This document shows, piece by piece, positions 44,128 through 56,843 of a stretch of 64,000 bases of DNA (within the stretch, counting starts at the first letter, position 1; the number at the start of each line of letters is the position of its first letter). The notes under the pieces are model-generated. The model saw nothing but the letters and a program-made list of their open reading frames with translations. It ran no database searches and was not told the DNA's origin. The stretch spans positions 12,192,501 to 12,256,500 of the forward strand of contig OY821787.1 of the NCBI GenBank assembly GCA_963682175.1, read 5' to 3'. Source of the stretch: Triglochin maritima. Taxonomy: Eukaryota > Streptophyta > Magnoliopsida > Alismatales > Juncaginaceae. The translations under genes were made by a program, and so were the position numbers.

Positions 44128-45940
44128 TGACGTTTGGTAGAATTATGATGGATTCTACAAGCGTTTGACACTCTCGACTACAAGAGAATTGAAGAGACAA
44201 ACACCTAATTGAGATAAAACTATCTCAGATTTTTGTTATTAATTCAAAACGAAAATTGATGCTTCTCTTGACCTACAAGTCAGGTCTTATAACCTTTCAT
44301 CCGTATAGGAATTAGGAAGTTAACCAACAAGGCAACTTCTTTGATTTGCATCAAAATAAAACAAATAACAACACATGAAATAATTAACTACCGAATTAAC
44401 TTGTCTAAGGAAATAAAATTCAGGAAACCTTCCATAAACCTAATTGGAAACAACTTGAATCACATGTGCGGTTGGAGGGAGACTTCCTTGCTGACTTGGC
44501 TGGGCGGTTGGAAGGAAACTTCCTTGCTAACTTGGCTGGACGGTTGGAAGGAACCTTCCTACCCGACTTGGCTGCAATATTTGGAAGGTGATGAAGAATA
44601 ATCCTTTGAATGATCCAACAGCTCTGTCATCAAGAATCCAGTAGCTCCTGCATCAATTCTCCACTCCCAATGGGAATGAGTTACTCAGAAATCATATCCA
44701 TAACAAATAAAAGAACAACACATGAACAAGTAAAGGAAACTAAATATAAACAAAGAAATGAAATAAAAGGTGCAACAAATGAAAGACAAGAACATAAAGA
44801 ACATGAAACTAAAACTTGATTAAGAAAGAAAGATTACAAAATGATGTTTCTCTTCTCCTCCACTACACTACTAAGCAAGAAACAAAACCTTCTACTAAGA
44901 AAGAAATAAAACCTACTCTAATGGGGGAGAAGAAGGGAGAAGAAGAAGAAGGGAGGAAGGGTTACAAGTGTATTTATAGAAGATTAGAGTGTCTGGATTA
45001 ATCTGGGCACAATCGAACGGTTACAAATTTGATCTTGATGTTTCAGAATGCTCTGCCCGACTATCCAACCTACTGGAGAAATTGGGGCATCAACCGCCCA
45101 ATCAGATCTGCCAATAGCGGATTTGGATCTGCTAATAGTAGATCATTTAGGTCAGATCGGCCCCGTATTTCACCCGTAGCTTAAGTGTACAAATTTAGCA
45201 CGTGAGCTGCACCCAGAGACGTTGGTCCGAGCCTATTCGGTCTTAATTCTTGAATTACTCCTCAAGTTCATGTGATTATGAATTTTTGCGACCAACATAT
45301 TTTGTTTACGATTAGGCCCTCCTGGTTTTCACCTAGGTCCTTCCTGACTTGCAATTTGGTCATTGAACATTACAAACAGGTCTAGAAGGCTACCAAATCA
45401 GTCCATTCTTGTTGCATTTAGGTCCTTTTTGCTTCATTTCTCTTCATCATTACCTAAGCCCTCAAATATATGCAACACAAACCCGATGCTCATATATGTG
45501 GTAAAATAAAGGATATATAACATGAATGCACAGTATGACATGCTACTAATCACACAACAAGTTAATGTATAACATAAGAAGCATTTTATATCTTGTTCAA
45601 ATACTAATAGAGAAATGTCTTATTTGTGCGAAGTAGTTAAACCTATACCTTCTGCACCATAAAGAAATGGTCCATCCTCACACTTGTAGCTGGACGTGGA
45701 GTACAAATATCTTCGACATCACTATCCTGCACTAAAGACATAGGTAATACATTTAAGCTAAAAATATTTCAAATGGAACTAAGATTATAATAGAAACATA
45801 AATAAATAGTTTCTTTATTTTAAACTTCTCTGTCAAATTTATAAACCTATTTTAAACTCAATCAACCCAACCAAATCTATCTGTCCCATACTAGATGATA
45901 AATATATTACAATACTGGAAATCATTTTTGGTTTACGTCA
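44128..45940 (-). repeat. Element L 5' LTR (1813 bp)
   Basis: It starts TGACGTTTGG and ends TTTACGTCA on the plus strand, giving a 6-bp terminal inverted repeat. It differs from 38236-40024 by scattered substitutions and small indels. TTTATAGAAG near 44974 is a candidate minus-strand TATA region. Confidence 0.9.
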
Positions 45941-48429
45941 GATTTCAAACTGTGCAGTTAACATCAAAGTTGGACTATCTTTTGAAAGGAATATGTTCTA
46001 AAAGTTTACTTTTATATGTCTTTTATTATGAATTGAATGTATAAATATTTTGTTCCTATATTAATGTATTCGTCTTTTAAAAATGTTAAGGAAGAGACTC
46101 TTGGTCCTTAACCGTAGAACTCTAAAAGATAATGATTTACATAAATCAAAAGTAATCTACAATCATGGTGATTAACATGGAACATTAATTACCGAGATAA
46201 GATTGTCATGTTGGTTAAAAGAGTATCGTAACTCTACAAATATTTTAACAACATGAGTATATGAAATGGAAAATATTTTTTGTCATATATTAAATACACC
46301 TAATAAATGAAACATTATAGAATTGTATTTGTGTCATTAATGTTTCATTCTGTATTTGAATCCTAAGATATGAGACCTATGACTTTTCACATGAGAAGTG
46401 TATCATTTGATTATTATCAAAAGCTATAATTGACTTGTGCCAGAATGGATGATTTGTGAAAAGATTATCATTGCCCTCTTGACTTGAGTGATGATATTAC
46501 TGGGCCTTTTGATAAAGTAAATTTATAATGTGCACAATGTAACTTATGTATAGTTACATATTTATAATTTTCTTAAGAGATCAAGAAATGAATATATAAT
46601 ACAAAGATGACACATTTCTACTTTGTATAATATTCTTAATATCACGAGGCATGAGATAGACGCAAGTGATATTACTTATATCACTAAGTGGATTGTGTTT
46701 AGTTCAAGTGAAGTAAGTGGATTGTGTTTAGTTCAAGTGAACTTTTCATGTTGCGAAACGGTCAACAGGTGTGGCATTCCGTTCAAACAAAATTATCAGG
46801 AACTTTTTTAGATAACCAAATGGTGGACCGGTTGGCCGATTTGTTCGACCGTTTGCCCACGATTTTGCCTACACTCATAAAAGATTTTTTCTGATCATGG
46901 GCTGGATTTGGTCCAACTTTGGCAAATGAGGTTATGAGATGTTTATGTGTCCAAATATGATTAGTTTAGAGGAGCAATTAACAAGGGATCATGTGTAAGA
47001 ATTGAGTTAATGTATTTACGATGACAAGCTACTCTTGTAATCAACTATGCATGCGGAAGAGGAGTTATTTAACACATACCGTATACCTTGAAGTGATCAC
47101 TTGAGTTATTTCAGCATTGTCATCTCATTATCTCAACATGTAACTAACCATTAACATCTGACCCTGATGCAATCATTCTTGTTGCTAGCAATAAGGTAAT
47201 ATATATCTTTGCGTCGTCAAAAAAGAGCTATCCTAGCATGGGATGGCTATATCTTCATGAGTATATGATCAAATATAATGAACAAAATATCAACTTAGTT
47301 CAGAGCATCAACCCCTCAAAACTCGAGCCACCAATCATAGTAAAAGGGTTTGAACGTATTCAGTTGAAATATTACATGATGCAATGCAAAAATTTACCGG
47401 CCTTGTACTAAGCAAACAATGTGAAACACATTCTAAAGGCACACATCAAAGGAAAAGTTCTTCCACCAAAAACCATAAAAGTCAGTTTTGGTATTTCCAG
47501 GCAGATAGTTCAGAATTGGGGGGGGGGGATCTCTAAAGTGGCATCATTGGATTTTTGCACCTGCAATTTCACAATTAGCTTGCGTTACTTACATTTCATT
47601 GGTAATTGCTTGGGTGCACATCCGCAGATTGTGGGCCCACTCCATCACCAATTGCCGTGGGTTTGGGTTTTTTTGTGGTTTCATATTTAATGTTGATGAC
47701 ATTTTAATTTTAGAAGGTGTTTTTTGTAAATTTTATAAAGGTAACAGTGACGTAGTGTGCCTCACAAACGGCGAAGGTGCAACCAAGCAATTTTGTTGTG
47801 AAATGTAGCTGTACGCAAACTAATAGTGAAAACGCGAGTGCAAAGACCCAATTACGTTACATTATAAGTGCACACGTAATCAAATAACCCATAAATTAAC
47901 TAAATCCGCAAGCACAAATAACATCACATACCATTAAACAAAACACTAAACGTTGAAGAAAATTCAAAACTGAAAAACAATGCATGAAACTAAAATAAAA
48001 AGATGCACCAAAGTTTTACGAAATCAAACAAAACGCTCCCAAAATATGTGTGCAATTGTACTATACGTATGGAGAAATAGTTTAAATGAACCTATTTTGG
48101 AAATTAATGGTTACAGTACACGAAGGATAGGAATAACAAATGAAACCTAAAGTGACTAAAACAATAATAAAGCTGGAAAAGATCTAAACGAAGAGAAACC
48201 TCTTTAACAAAGGAAGAAAATCACAAAAGACACAAGACCTAAAAATGACATTTAAACCAGATATTTTCTAAGCAAAACCAACAAAAGTAAGGGGGAAAAA
48301 TCAAAAGCAGACTAACTATTACAGCAACAACATGCATCATCAATAGCAACAAACAAAAATCGCTAGAAGTGTGCCTAAAAAATGTGAGCATAGGACGACA
48401 GCAATCCAACAGTTACCACAGGAGCTTAC
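45941..48429. other. AT-rich intergenic DNA, no gene recognised
   Basis: No coding signal that I can support. GGACCGGTTGGCCG and TTCGACCGTTTG at 46826-46853 look like a decayed scrap of a copia-type LTR palindrome array. A run of 11 G lies at 47518-47528. Confidence 0.5.
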
Positions 48430-48960
48430 TAAAATCTAAGGATCGGACGTCCGCCACTAGTTCGGTCTTCTGATACGATGAATCAAAGCCCACTACAGAG
48501 CTTGCTGGATTCTCAGTTTTAAACATCTGTTTGGCCAACAGACGTCTGTCCTCTCAGGATCGGTTGTCCACCAGGCAACTATCATCCGAATCTAGATAAC
48601 TGTAGTCGTTTAAAGAATCTTTGATACTTGAAGATGAGTCGACTGTCCCTAGAATGACCGACCGAAATTGAGCACCGAGCAATTTTCATTAAGGGCACTG
48701 TAGGTATTCCAAAACTTTGAGGCTTACCCTATGCTTCTATAAATACTCTTGTTGTGTTTAAAATGGAGAGTCATTGTTGAAAAGAGAGTCACCCATTTGG
48801 AGAGGTTGGTTTAGTCATCACCAAACCTTAGGGTTTAAGATTTGGGCAAAAATCTTGTTGTTGGAAGTTTCACCATCCAACCCCAATTCCATTTCAAAGC
48901 AATACTTCTTTGGTTCCATTTTATTTGTACTCAACACTTCTCATGGTGGGGTTTGATCGT
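48430..48960 (+). repeat. Probable old copia-type LTR remnant
   Basis: Phrases such as GGATCGGACGTCC, GTCGACTGTCCC and GACCGACCGAAA, followed by CTTCTATAAATACTCTTG (TATA box near 48737), resemble the copia LTRs on their coding strand (compare F). No LTR ends or duplication could be fixed. Confidence 0.45.
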
Positions 48961-50259
48961 CTCCGTTGTCACGGGACCACCTATCACTAGTCTTTGACCG
49001 GGAGGGTTTTATTTCACAAAAGGCTGGGATGCTGGCTCTCATAGAGAGAAGCCCAATGAATGTCAGATGCGAAGCTCCGCATCTCATTAACACATACTCG
49101 ACCGAAAACATGAGTAGACCCCATTGAAGACGAGAATAAAAATATGGTACAACAATACCATATTTGTCAACCTTCTCACGGATACCAACGTAGACATTGC
49201 CGCTCATACAGCTCCGAGCGAGCAAGCAATGGGATTTCCTCTCCAAGGAATAGAAGTGTGGATGAATCAACATTAAATAGAGACATTCGATTTTTCTTTG
49301 AAGGTCAGCGAAAACATGAATGATAGGAGTATCCCTCCTACCCTCAACCCTAATCCCCCCTGTGATCCCCCCATTGTGATCTTAGATAAGATCATCATGA
49401 GTGAATGTTTTATAGATTTTGATCGGATCAGGACGAGAATGAGTTTGCGAATCCAGGACATCTTTGTCCTTCCAACAAATGTAGAGATAGGGGAATTCCA
49501 CTTTGCTTGATCAATTCCTTAGAGTCAGAGGAAGATCGACCCTGAACAAAAAAAGGAACCACTATAGAAAAAAAGATTACAAAGGCCCTTGCATGCCCCT
49601 AGAACAACAAGCATACCCCGTACTAGATAAAAAAAGACACACAATGGACAGATTGGACTCAAACAAAAGAAAGAAGAAGAGGGCAATGATGATGACCCTT
49701 TCTTCTGTTCATTTTCTCCCTACCCTGATGATGCGCTCCGAGATTGTGGATCCCCATATTGGAAAAAAGACTCGCACCCTGAAGAGAATCATTGGTTTAA
49801 TCGATAATCACGGTGGAAAATGCGAGATTTAGACAAGCTGCTACGTGCTACCATTGGTCGTCGAACTCCCGAATAACTATTGGTATTCTCTCTGCTCATG
49901 GTCAATTGGTATGCATCTTTGGTCAATCAATGGGTCTGCTTCTCTATTCTCTCTCTATATGATACGAGAAACTACCATCTCGTAGCACTATTTCTCTCTT
50001 TAAATGATTCGTGAAATTGTCATCTCGTAGCACCACCATGACACGAATTTTCATTCTGATTTTGAACCCTCCCACGTTGTGACTTCTGTTGGAAATTTTA
50101 CTGTAAATGAACAATCATGTTATAGTGTCGGTAAGTACAGATTGGTCCTCTGGGAAAGATGTACTATAAGTCATGATTTGAATCGTAATCAAATGGAGAA
50201 AATCCCCACTATAGGGCATGTAATAGTACCTAAATACTATACTAATCTACTCACAATTG
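48961..50259. other. Unrecognised, less AT-rich island
   Basis: This 1.3-kb stretch is less AT-rich than its surroundings. It has open frames on both strands (minus 49273-48941; plus 49298-49510 and 49503-49832) that resemble no family I know. Codons break between frames, so a decayed gene or element is possible. A duplicated hairpin lies at 49959-50033. Confidence 0.3.
49959..50033. repeat. Two 30-bp direct repeats, 45 bp apart, with hairpin
   Basis: Copies at 49959-49988 and 50004-50033 share ATGAT...CATCTCGTAGCAC. The first forms TACGAGA-AACTACCA-TCTCGTA, a 7-bp perfect stem; the second has lost part of it. Confidence 0.65.
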
Positions 50260-51595
50260 AAAGACGTGTAAACTACTAGGCAAAAGATGTAACGAATGAA
50301 AATGCTAGAATCCTCATAGGTGGAGGAATGGCGACACATGAAGAATTAGAAGTGATACATGTGTGAAACATGAAACGCATGTGTGTGTGTGTGTGCATGT
50401 TCCTATGAATGTGTGAAAACATGAATAATGTCTATAATTATGGAAAGCATCCATCAAACAAAACACATGCAAACAATAATCATACACAATGTGCTTAAGA
50501 GTTGCTTAAGTTAACATGTATGACCTAGACTAAGCATGAGAAGTGTCTCGTAATCATAACAAGACCCATCAAAGACTATAAATACACAAATCTCGATAAA
50601 TCACTCACATGACACATTATACATATATCCAACATTAACATATAAGAAGTCAAGCAATATGAGAAACAATCTAAGCTATTGAAGCATGCAAGGTGAAATA
50701 TGAAATAACTACCAAGTATCAAACATTACCCTAGATTTAACCACATCCACATAAATCCAACATCTTAACATTCAAATATACCACACAAAGCAATAGTACA
50801 CAACCATCACATCTAAAAATTTCATGTAACAGTTAACTCCACCCACAAATTGGGTGGATCTACTCTATCTCATGCTAATGAACAAGAAAACACATTTAAA
50901 GCATTCATGAAGTAAATCACTAAGAAGAGCTAGAGCATACTGAATGAGAAATAAACATACCAACATCTAGAGAACAACAAGTAGAACGAGATTTTATAAA
51001 AACCAAATTGGGTAAATTTTAGGTTTGGAGGTGGAAGAAGAAGGGGAAGAGTTCAAACAACATGACCAGATATGGAAAATCTGGGACCAATCCAATGGTT
51101 GTAATCAACTTTCAATCAAACTAATCCACCAAAATTACAAAACCCGAGCCTTTGCCAAAATCTAGGCACCAAAACCAGAGCCGGACCAGCCAATGGCGGA
51201 TCAAGTTAGTCTGATCTGGCTAAAACTTGCTCATTGACTTAAATCTTGTGTTCCCCACATAAGGTTCGACCCTGGTGCATGTGGGTGCACCCGTTTTCTC
51301 TTAATTGCATGAAAACTCCTATGGTTCCTAAGCTCTGGAGCTTTTGCGGGGTAAATCTTTCTCTTGCTATCATGTCCCTTTGGATTTTACAAATCCCTAA
51401 ACTTTAAAATAGGTTCAAAATGATTGAAGATCAATCCTTTTTCATTGCAATTAATTCAATTTTGCTTCATTTCCCTTCTTTATTACTTCATACCTAAAAC
51501 ACATGAACTCAACATTCGAGTAGTACACAAGTGAGGTAAAATAAAAGATATATGGCACGAATATGATGTATGATATGCAACTAATTAACTTCGAC
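50260..51595 (-). repeat. Old Athila-like LTR, minus orientation
   Basis: The order of motifs follows the E and Q LTRs with heavy decay: AGCATGAGAAGTGTCTCG (50533), TCCACCCACAAATTGGGTGGA (50838) and the palindrome scrap GCCAATGGCGG (51190). GGTCC-poor U3 text and ATATGATGTATGATATGC at the right end follow. The ends are not sharp. Confidence 0.65.
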
Positions 51596-53664
51596 TTAGA
51601 GTACGATGAATGAGTGGAAAGCTTTTGTATATCAGTCCCTTTGATATCCATCCAAAGAGTTTGTATTCTATATATTGTCCCTTCCACACACGCAGAACAA
51701 ATGAAACTATAGTTTGATTGCTTCTTGACCGTCAGAAATTACTAACTATGACAGTTAGGCAATAACGATTGTGGATGACGGACGAATCACCATAGAGTAA
51801 GGGCTAACCTCTTAACCCATACCTCCAAGGTAATTTAACTGGTGTCATGTGAGAGGTGTGAAAACCTTACGACTTGACAATGTGTCCTTCCGAAGTTGAC
51901 ACTGTCAAGCCAATGGAAGAGTTCGTGGAGTACACACTAGTTAGAAAGTGGGTGGAGCAATGGTGTGAGTCTTGTACTTCTTAACCATGGCAATAAGTTC
52001 GAGAGTCAGCTTGGATGAACTTTCCTGTGGACCTTTGGTCACAACCCCCCATACAAAAACAGAGAACTTTTTCACTTTAGAGAGGGTTCACTTTGATTGG
52101 AAGTTGTAGTTGTGAAACATAGTCCAAGAGAAATGTATCCATTGGATACCTCTGGAACTCCTACAAACATAGGGGATGTCTAAGTAACTCCAAGGGGATC
52201 AACCTTGTGGTGTATGTTTAAGATCGGTCTATCATTGCTCTAGATTAGTCTGATATGGTGGACACCCCATTCTGGTGGATTACTTTATTCTAAAATGTCA
52301 AGAATCACCTGGGTTAGTCCTCTTCTTTGTATGATCTCTATAAGGTAGACAATGTAGGCTTCTAAAAAAGGGTTGCAGGGTTTGATCCCTATTCGGGCCC
52401 AATATACTCCTAAGGAGACTATCGTGTAGTCTTACCATTTACGATTGGTTGAATGAGACTATCGACACTTATACAAATTCCCCGGGTCATTGGCACTTGA
52501 TAAAAAATTATTAATTATCCATCTCACGAGGAGTCTACTCCTTGAAAAAGAAAAATGCTTGGTTTTCAGATGCATGTCCTATTGCTCAAGCATCCTCAAG
52601 TAATTGAATAAAGCATGTTTTATGTCTTCTTTTGCCTATTTAATATGATTTATAGATTCGAGAAAGACAGATGTGACTAGATGCTTAACAGAGCTGGTGT
52701 CAGAGATAAGATGAGTACCGATTTATCTTTAAATTCTGTGAGACATGTTATGGTTTAGTTAGAGGGGATCAGTCATCTACTTTTACTACCATCTCTTGAA
52801 CTGGATAACTAATTCTCTGTTATCTATAAACTATCAAGTTGTTGACTTTCCCTTAGCCAGGAGATTACGTCTCTACTGTTAATCGTAGGGAGAAGTTACA
52901 AATCTTGAATATACTACCTAGGAAACATTCTCTCAAGCAACCTATACCGAAGTAGCATTTTTAACAGTTGTTTCAGTTGAATGGGAAGTTGAGGCAACCT
53001 CTAGCTGACTTTATTTTGTTGAAGTCTTCCTACAAGGAATATAGTCTGATCCAACGAAGATCAGCAATGCCTCTTTAGGATGAAAGCACCGCACTAAAGA
53101 ATACACCGTAGTTAACCGATACTTATGAACGGAGGGACAATCCCTTTATAGTGAATCGTGATTGCACGTTGTGCTTATGGTGGTGTGGCCCTAGGAGCTT
53201 CACTTTTAGAAATCTCTCGGTTGTAAAGAAGGCCTACCAATTTTGAAATGGTCTAATAATTTGGTCGCATTTAAAGAAAATGCGGGTATATAGAGTTCCA
53301 GAAAGATAAAGCCCATGTGAACCCGGAATTAATATTTAAGTTTCACCTTTTTGAGCGGAACTTAAATAACATGAAATTCTAATAAAATTCCTTTGAAAAT
53401 AGCCTATAATTTTTTTAAATATTAATTAATAGAATAGTTTCTTGATAAAAGCCACCCAAAGGGGGCACATTTAATTAAGAATACTTCCTTGAACGCAATC
53501 CATGTAGGTAGATCTATGGATAGAAGTCGGAAATATTAATTAATAGAGAGGAATTTTACCGAGAATACTCTTCTTGGTGCAACTCCCCTTTATTAATATT
53601 TTAAGGGTTAAATACAATTTCCCCTATGAACTATGCCCAAATTTTATTTTGCCTCCTGAATTTT
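51596..53664. other. Unrecognised AT-rich region
   Basis: No gene is supported. GAGCTGGTGTCAGAGAT at 52691-52707 resembles a degenerate tRNA-Met primer site, but no LTR end or gag could be matched beside it. GGGTTAAATACAATTTCCCC at 53605-53624 is a phrase common in plant repeats. Confidence 0.35.
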
Positions 53665-54515
53665 TGATTGACATTATTTCATGCTTATATTCGTAGGGTC
53701 GCGTATTAGTGTGTATTTAGTCTATTTCTGGTATTTGTTTAGTCCCATACTGGGGGATTGTCCCGGATTACCTTTTTCTATGGCTATAAATAGAACTCTT
53801 CACCTTTTATTGTATTTACTCATTGCTTGGTGGCATTCTCTCTACTTGGAGTAAGCCTTGGAGTAAAATCTCAAGGTGGAGAAGAATGCTGCTAATGATG
53901 TGAGTCATCTAATAAAATAATTGTTACATTGTTTTGTTCTGATGTTGTTTCTTTATGCACGCTTAGCTTAGTTTTATTTCTTTGATTGTAGGATAAAGTA
54001 GTTAGAATGTTTCCTTTCTTCTTTAATTTAATTTTTAGAATAATGTGTAGTGAGTAGATTCATCCCCCTTTGGGGGTGGAGATGATGTTCATACATGCAT
54101 TAAAGAATGGATATGAATGCTTTACTTTGATTGTGTTGATGAATATGAATGTACGCTTGCTTGTTAGAATAGAATACTACACTCGATGGGTTTTGCTACA
54201 CATCTTAGACACCTCCCATGCTTGTTTAGGTTGTGTATATGAATGTTAATCAGCTAGGTTAGTGAATGGATTGATAGGTTTTGCCATAACCTTTAGACAC
54301 TTCCTATGCATGAAAACACTACCCACATTTGTGCATATAGAATGCTTTCTTTACCATCTTTTTGCATGTGTGCACACACTCCACCCCTAGGGGTCTTTCT
54401 CTTCTTGATTTACAACAAGAACCTTCAGTTTTAGATTCTTTTAGTTTTGATTTGAATTAATCGTTAGTTGTTTTACTTTGCATTTTTCTTCTTAGTAGTT
54501 TAGTGTGGCATAGAT
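53665..54515 (+). repeat. Athila-like LTR with internal deletion
   Basis: It starts TGATTGACATTATTTCATGC, then jumps from the U3 start to TAGTCCCATACTGGGGGATT, a hairpin, and CTATAAATAGAACTC (53787). It lacks the U3 middle with the palindrome. It continues through CATCCCCCTTTGGGGGTGG (54063) to about TTTAGTGTGGCATAG (54515). Confidence 0.78.
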
Positions 54516-55300
54516 TAGCATCTTGGATAGTTGGATTGAAGTGGATACAAACTTCTTTAGAAGTCCAAACGACTAGCATCTTGAACTCAAAGGTGTCACA
54601 CGCATGCCTGGCTAGGAAGGGGAGTTTCAGTATTTGAAAGTACTTTTTAGGGGAAAATAATTCAAGGTAACAACAAGATACCCACTTATCATTCAATTAG
54701 AATTAGGAGTGTGTTAGAGAAACAATGTAAAAAAATAAAAATGAACGACAAGTGTGTGCTAAATAATGAAGTCTTAAACTTCGGGTGGAGAGAAGGGGTA
54801 AAGCGATACAAAACGTATATATAATGGAAATAATTGTTGCATTTTGATGTTGAGAGGGGTCAAAGTAATTATCTCTGTCAAGAGACAACAACAAGAATGT
54901 TCGTAAGTAGTCGTGTAGTGCTAGAATTACAGAAAAGATGTAGAAGTAAAGCATGTCAGGAGAACATATGTTTGTGAAAGAAACAACTGTTGTAAATATA
55001 GAGGAGATCCTTGGAATCACACAAAGAAACAAGACAAGGGAAAATGTATGTAGGGGGGAAGACTAATATTTCATTCTCTTAACTATCCATCACATGACGT
55101 AATCTCATATATATACACATAGATGTGTGTAAGTTACATTTACATTCTATACTAATTGAGATGTAAATAAGGATGTAAATACAAGAGATATTACAATACG
55201 CAAAGAGAAGTTACAATAAGTTATAATGGTTGGAATGTGAATCATCCATCACATATATAATTTCATAATACTCGCCCTTGGATGATCACTTTTATCTTCT
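54516..55300. other. Unrecognised insertion between Athila-like LTR pieces
   Basis: AT-rich sequence with no recognised protein. CTATCCATCACATGACG (55083) and AATCATCCATCACATATA (55241) repeat a phrase, and CTCATATATATACAC could be a promoter. An old copia-type LTR is possible but unproven. Confidence 0.3.
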
Positions 55301-55468
55301 TGCATGCTTAACTTAATTTCGTTTCATTAATCTTAGTAGACTTATTTAATATGGCTTCCTCTCTTAATATAATAGTTAGGTTAATGATTAGTGAGTAGTT
55401 TCATCCTGCTTTAGGGTGGAGATGATGTACATATATGTTGTGATATTTGGATATTCGATAAATTTTGA
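55301..55468 (+). repeat. Element P 5' LTR, piece before solo LTR O
   Basis: TTGCATGCTTAACTTAATTTC through TTTCATCCTGCTTTAGGGTGGAG matches the mid-part of the Athila-like LTR. It is interrupted by O and continues at 56844. Confidence 0.7.
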
Positions 55469-55473
55469 ATTGT
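55469..55473. repeat. Target-site duplication ATTGT, left copy (solo LTR O)
   Basis: ATTGT here and at 56839-56843 flanks solo LTR O. Confidence 0.9.
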
Positions 55474-56838
55474 TGATTGACATCATATCATGCATATATT
55501 TGTGTCTTATATCCATTATCTTGAACCTAAACAATGCTACGTAATGAGTTTTATGTTTAAGTTTTAGGAATAAACAGGTTTTGGAAGAAGAGACTCAAAA
55601 AGGACTTAAAAGCAAGGAAAAGGACTGAATTGCATGACTTATGGACTGAAATGCAAGAGGGAAGGAGCCGGATGCAAACCAAAAGTATCAATGAGCAAAT
55701 CAAGAAACTCCACACCATCATGAGTATTTTGGCAATTAGATCCGAGCCCAAACATCAACAACCAAATCGGGTTCATCAAACATCAAGAAATCAAGCCAGA
55801 AACGAGCCACCGAAATCCAGACGCGATCCAACCATTCCAGACTGGCAATTGGCAGTCCAAATTGGTCCAAACAATTCCTGGTTTGGTCGGGTCATGGATT
55901 ATGTTGTTTTATGCCCATTTATAGTATGTGTTTAGTCCCTTACCGGGAGATTGTCCATGATTGCCTTCTTCTATGACTATAAATAGAACTCTTCCTTCTC
56001 CTTTGTATTCACCCATTGCTTGGTGGCATTCTCTCTACTTGGAGTAAGCCTTGAAGCAAAACTCAAGTGGAGAGGAATACTACTTGTAATGTGAGTCGTA
56101 AATAAAATAATTTTTTTGTTTGTTTTAATGTTGTCTTTTTTTTTATTCTTGCTTGCTTAGCTTAATATTGTTTTATCTTAGTAGTAATTAGAATATTTTA
56201 TTTTCTTAATGTAGTTTGTAGTTTAATGAGTAGTGAGTAGTTCCATCCCCTTTTGGGGGTGGAGTTGATGTTTATATGTGTCATGTAGTATGAAATGAAT
56301 GTTATATGTTGTTGTATGTGAGAAATGTAAGTATGCTTGTTTGAATTAAAGAGAATACTTAAAACTTGATAGTTTCTGCCATAATCTTTAGGTACATTTC
56401 ATGCTTGTTTAGGTTCTTAATAACAAACTTGTTCATGCTCATATTAATCACTTAGGTTAGTGATTGGGATGATAGGTCTTGCCATGAGGTACTTCTTATG
56501 CATAGCAACACTACCTACACTTGTGCTTTATTGAATGCATTCATCACCACTTATTTCATGTGTACACACACTCCACCCCTTAGGGGTTTTCATTCCTGAT
56601 TTCTAGCTTGCTTTTATTAGTCACTCAGTTTAGTTTTATTTTGTCTCATGCTTTTATCTTCTGTGTTTGTTTCATGCTAGTTTAGCGTAGTTAGTTTAGT
56701 TTAATCAATCTCTTCTCCCATCTTTTCCCACTTGCCGTCGAACAAACCAGAGTTGACACACCTCCTCGTGGACATGACCCATACTTGTCACGTCTTCACC
56801 GATGTCGTGCACTTGCGGTAATTAAAATGAACACATCA
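55474..56838 (+). repeat. Solo LTR O (Athila-like, 1365 bp)
   Basis: It runs from TGATTGACATC to GAACACATCA with ATTGT on both sides and no primer site or internal region. U3 has GGACTT repeats, a near-palindrome GACTGGCAATTGGCAGTC (55839-55856), the TTACCGGGAGATTGTCC hairpin remnant and ACTATAAATAGAACTC (about 55976). It then has the CATCCCCTTTTGGGGGTGG stem (56246) and GTCGTGCACTTGCGG at U5. It lies within the LTR of element P. Confidence 0.9.
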
Positions 56839-56843
56839 ATTGT

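Larger units (their letters stand above)
38236..45940 (-). mobile_element. Element L: Ty3 element with decayed gag-pol
   Basis: This 7.7-kb element on the minus strand has LTRs 38236-40024 (3') and 44128-45940 (5'), with ends TGACGT...ACGTCA. A Met-type primer site, gag, CCHC, protease, RT, RNase H and integrase follow in the order of Ty3 elements (integrase last). The bases flanking the two ends (ATTCT and GATTT) do not match, and the 3' end of pol, the polypurine tract and the tip of the 3' LTR are deleted. The pol sequence resembles plant chromoviruses, but no chromodomain remains. Confidence 0.92.

Noticed and set aside
38231..45945. A target-site duplication for element L
   Set aside because: The flanks read ATTCT and GATTT; they do not match, so the ends were probably rearranged or mutated.
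48941..49832. Organelle-derived insert
   Set aside because: The frames reminded me of organelle proteins, but I could not match any plastid or mitochondrial gene with confidence.
52691..52707. Primer-binding site of another retroelement (GAGCTGGTGTCAGAGAT)
   Set aside because: Two differences from the Met complement, no LTR end before it and no gag after it; kept only as a note.
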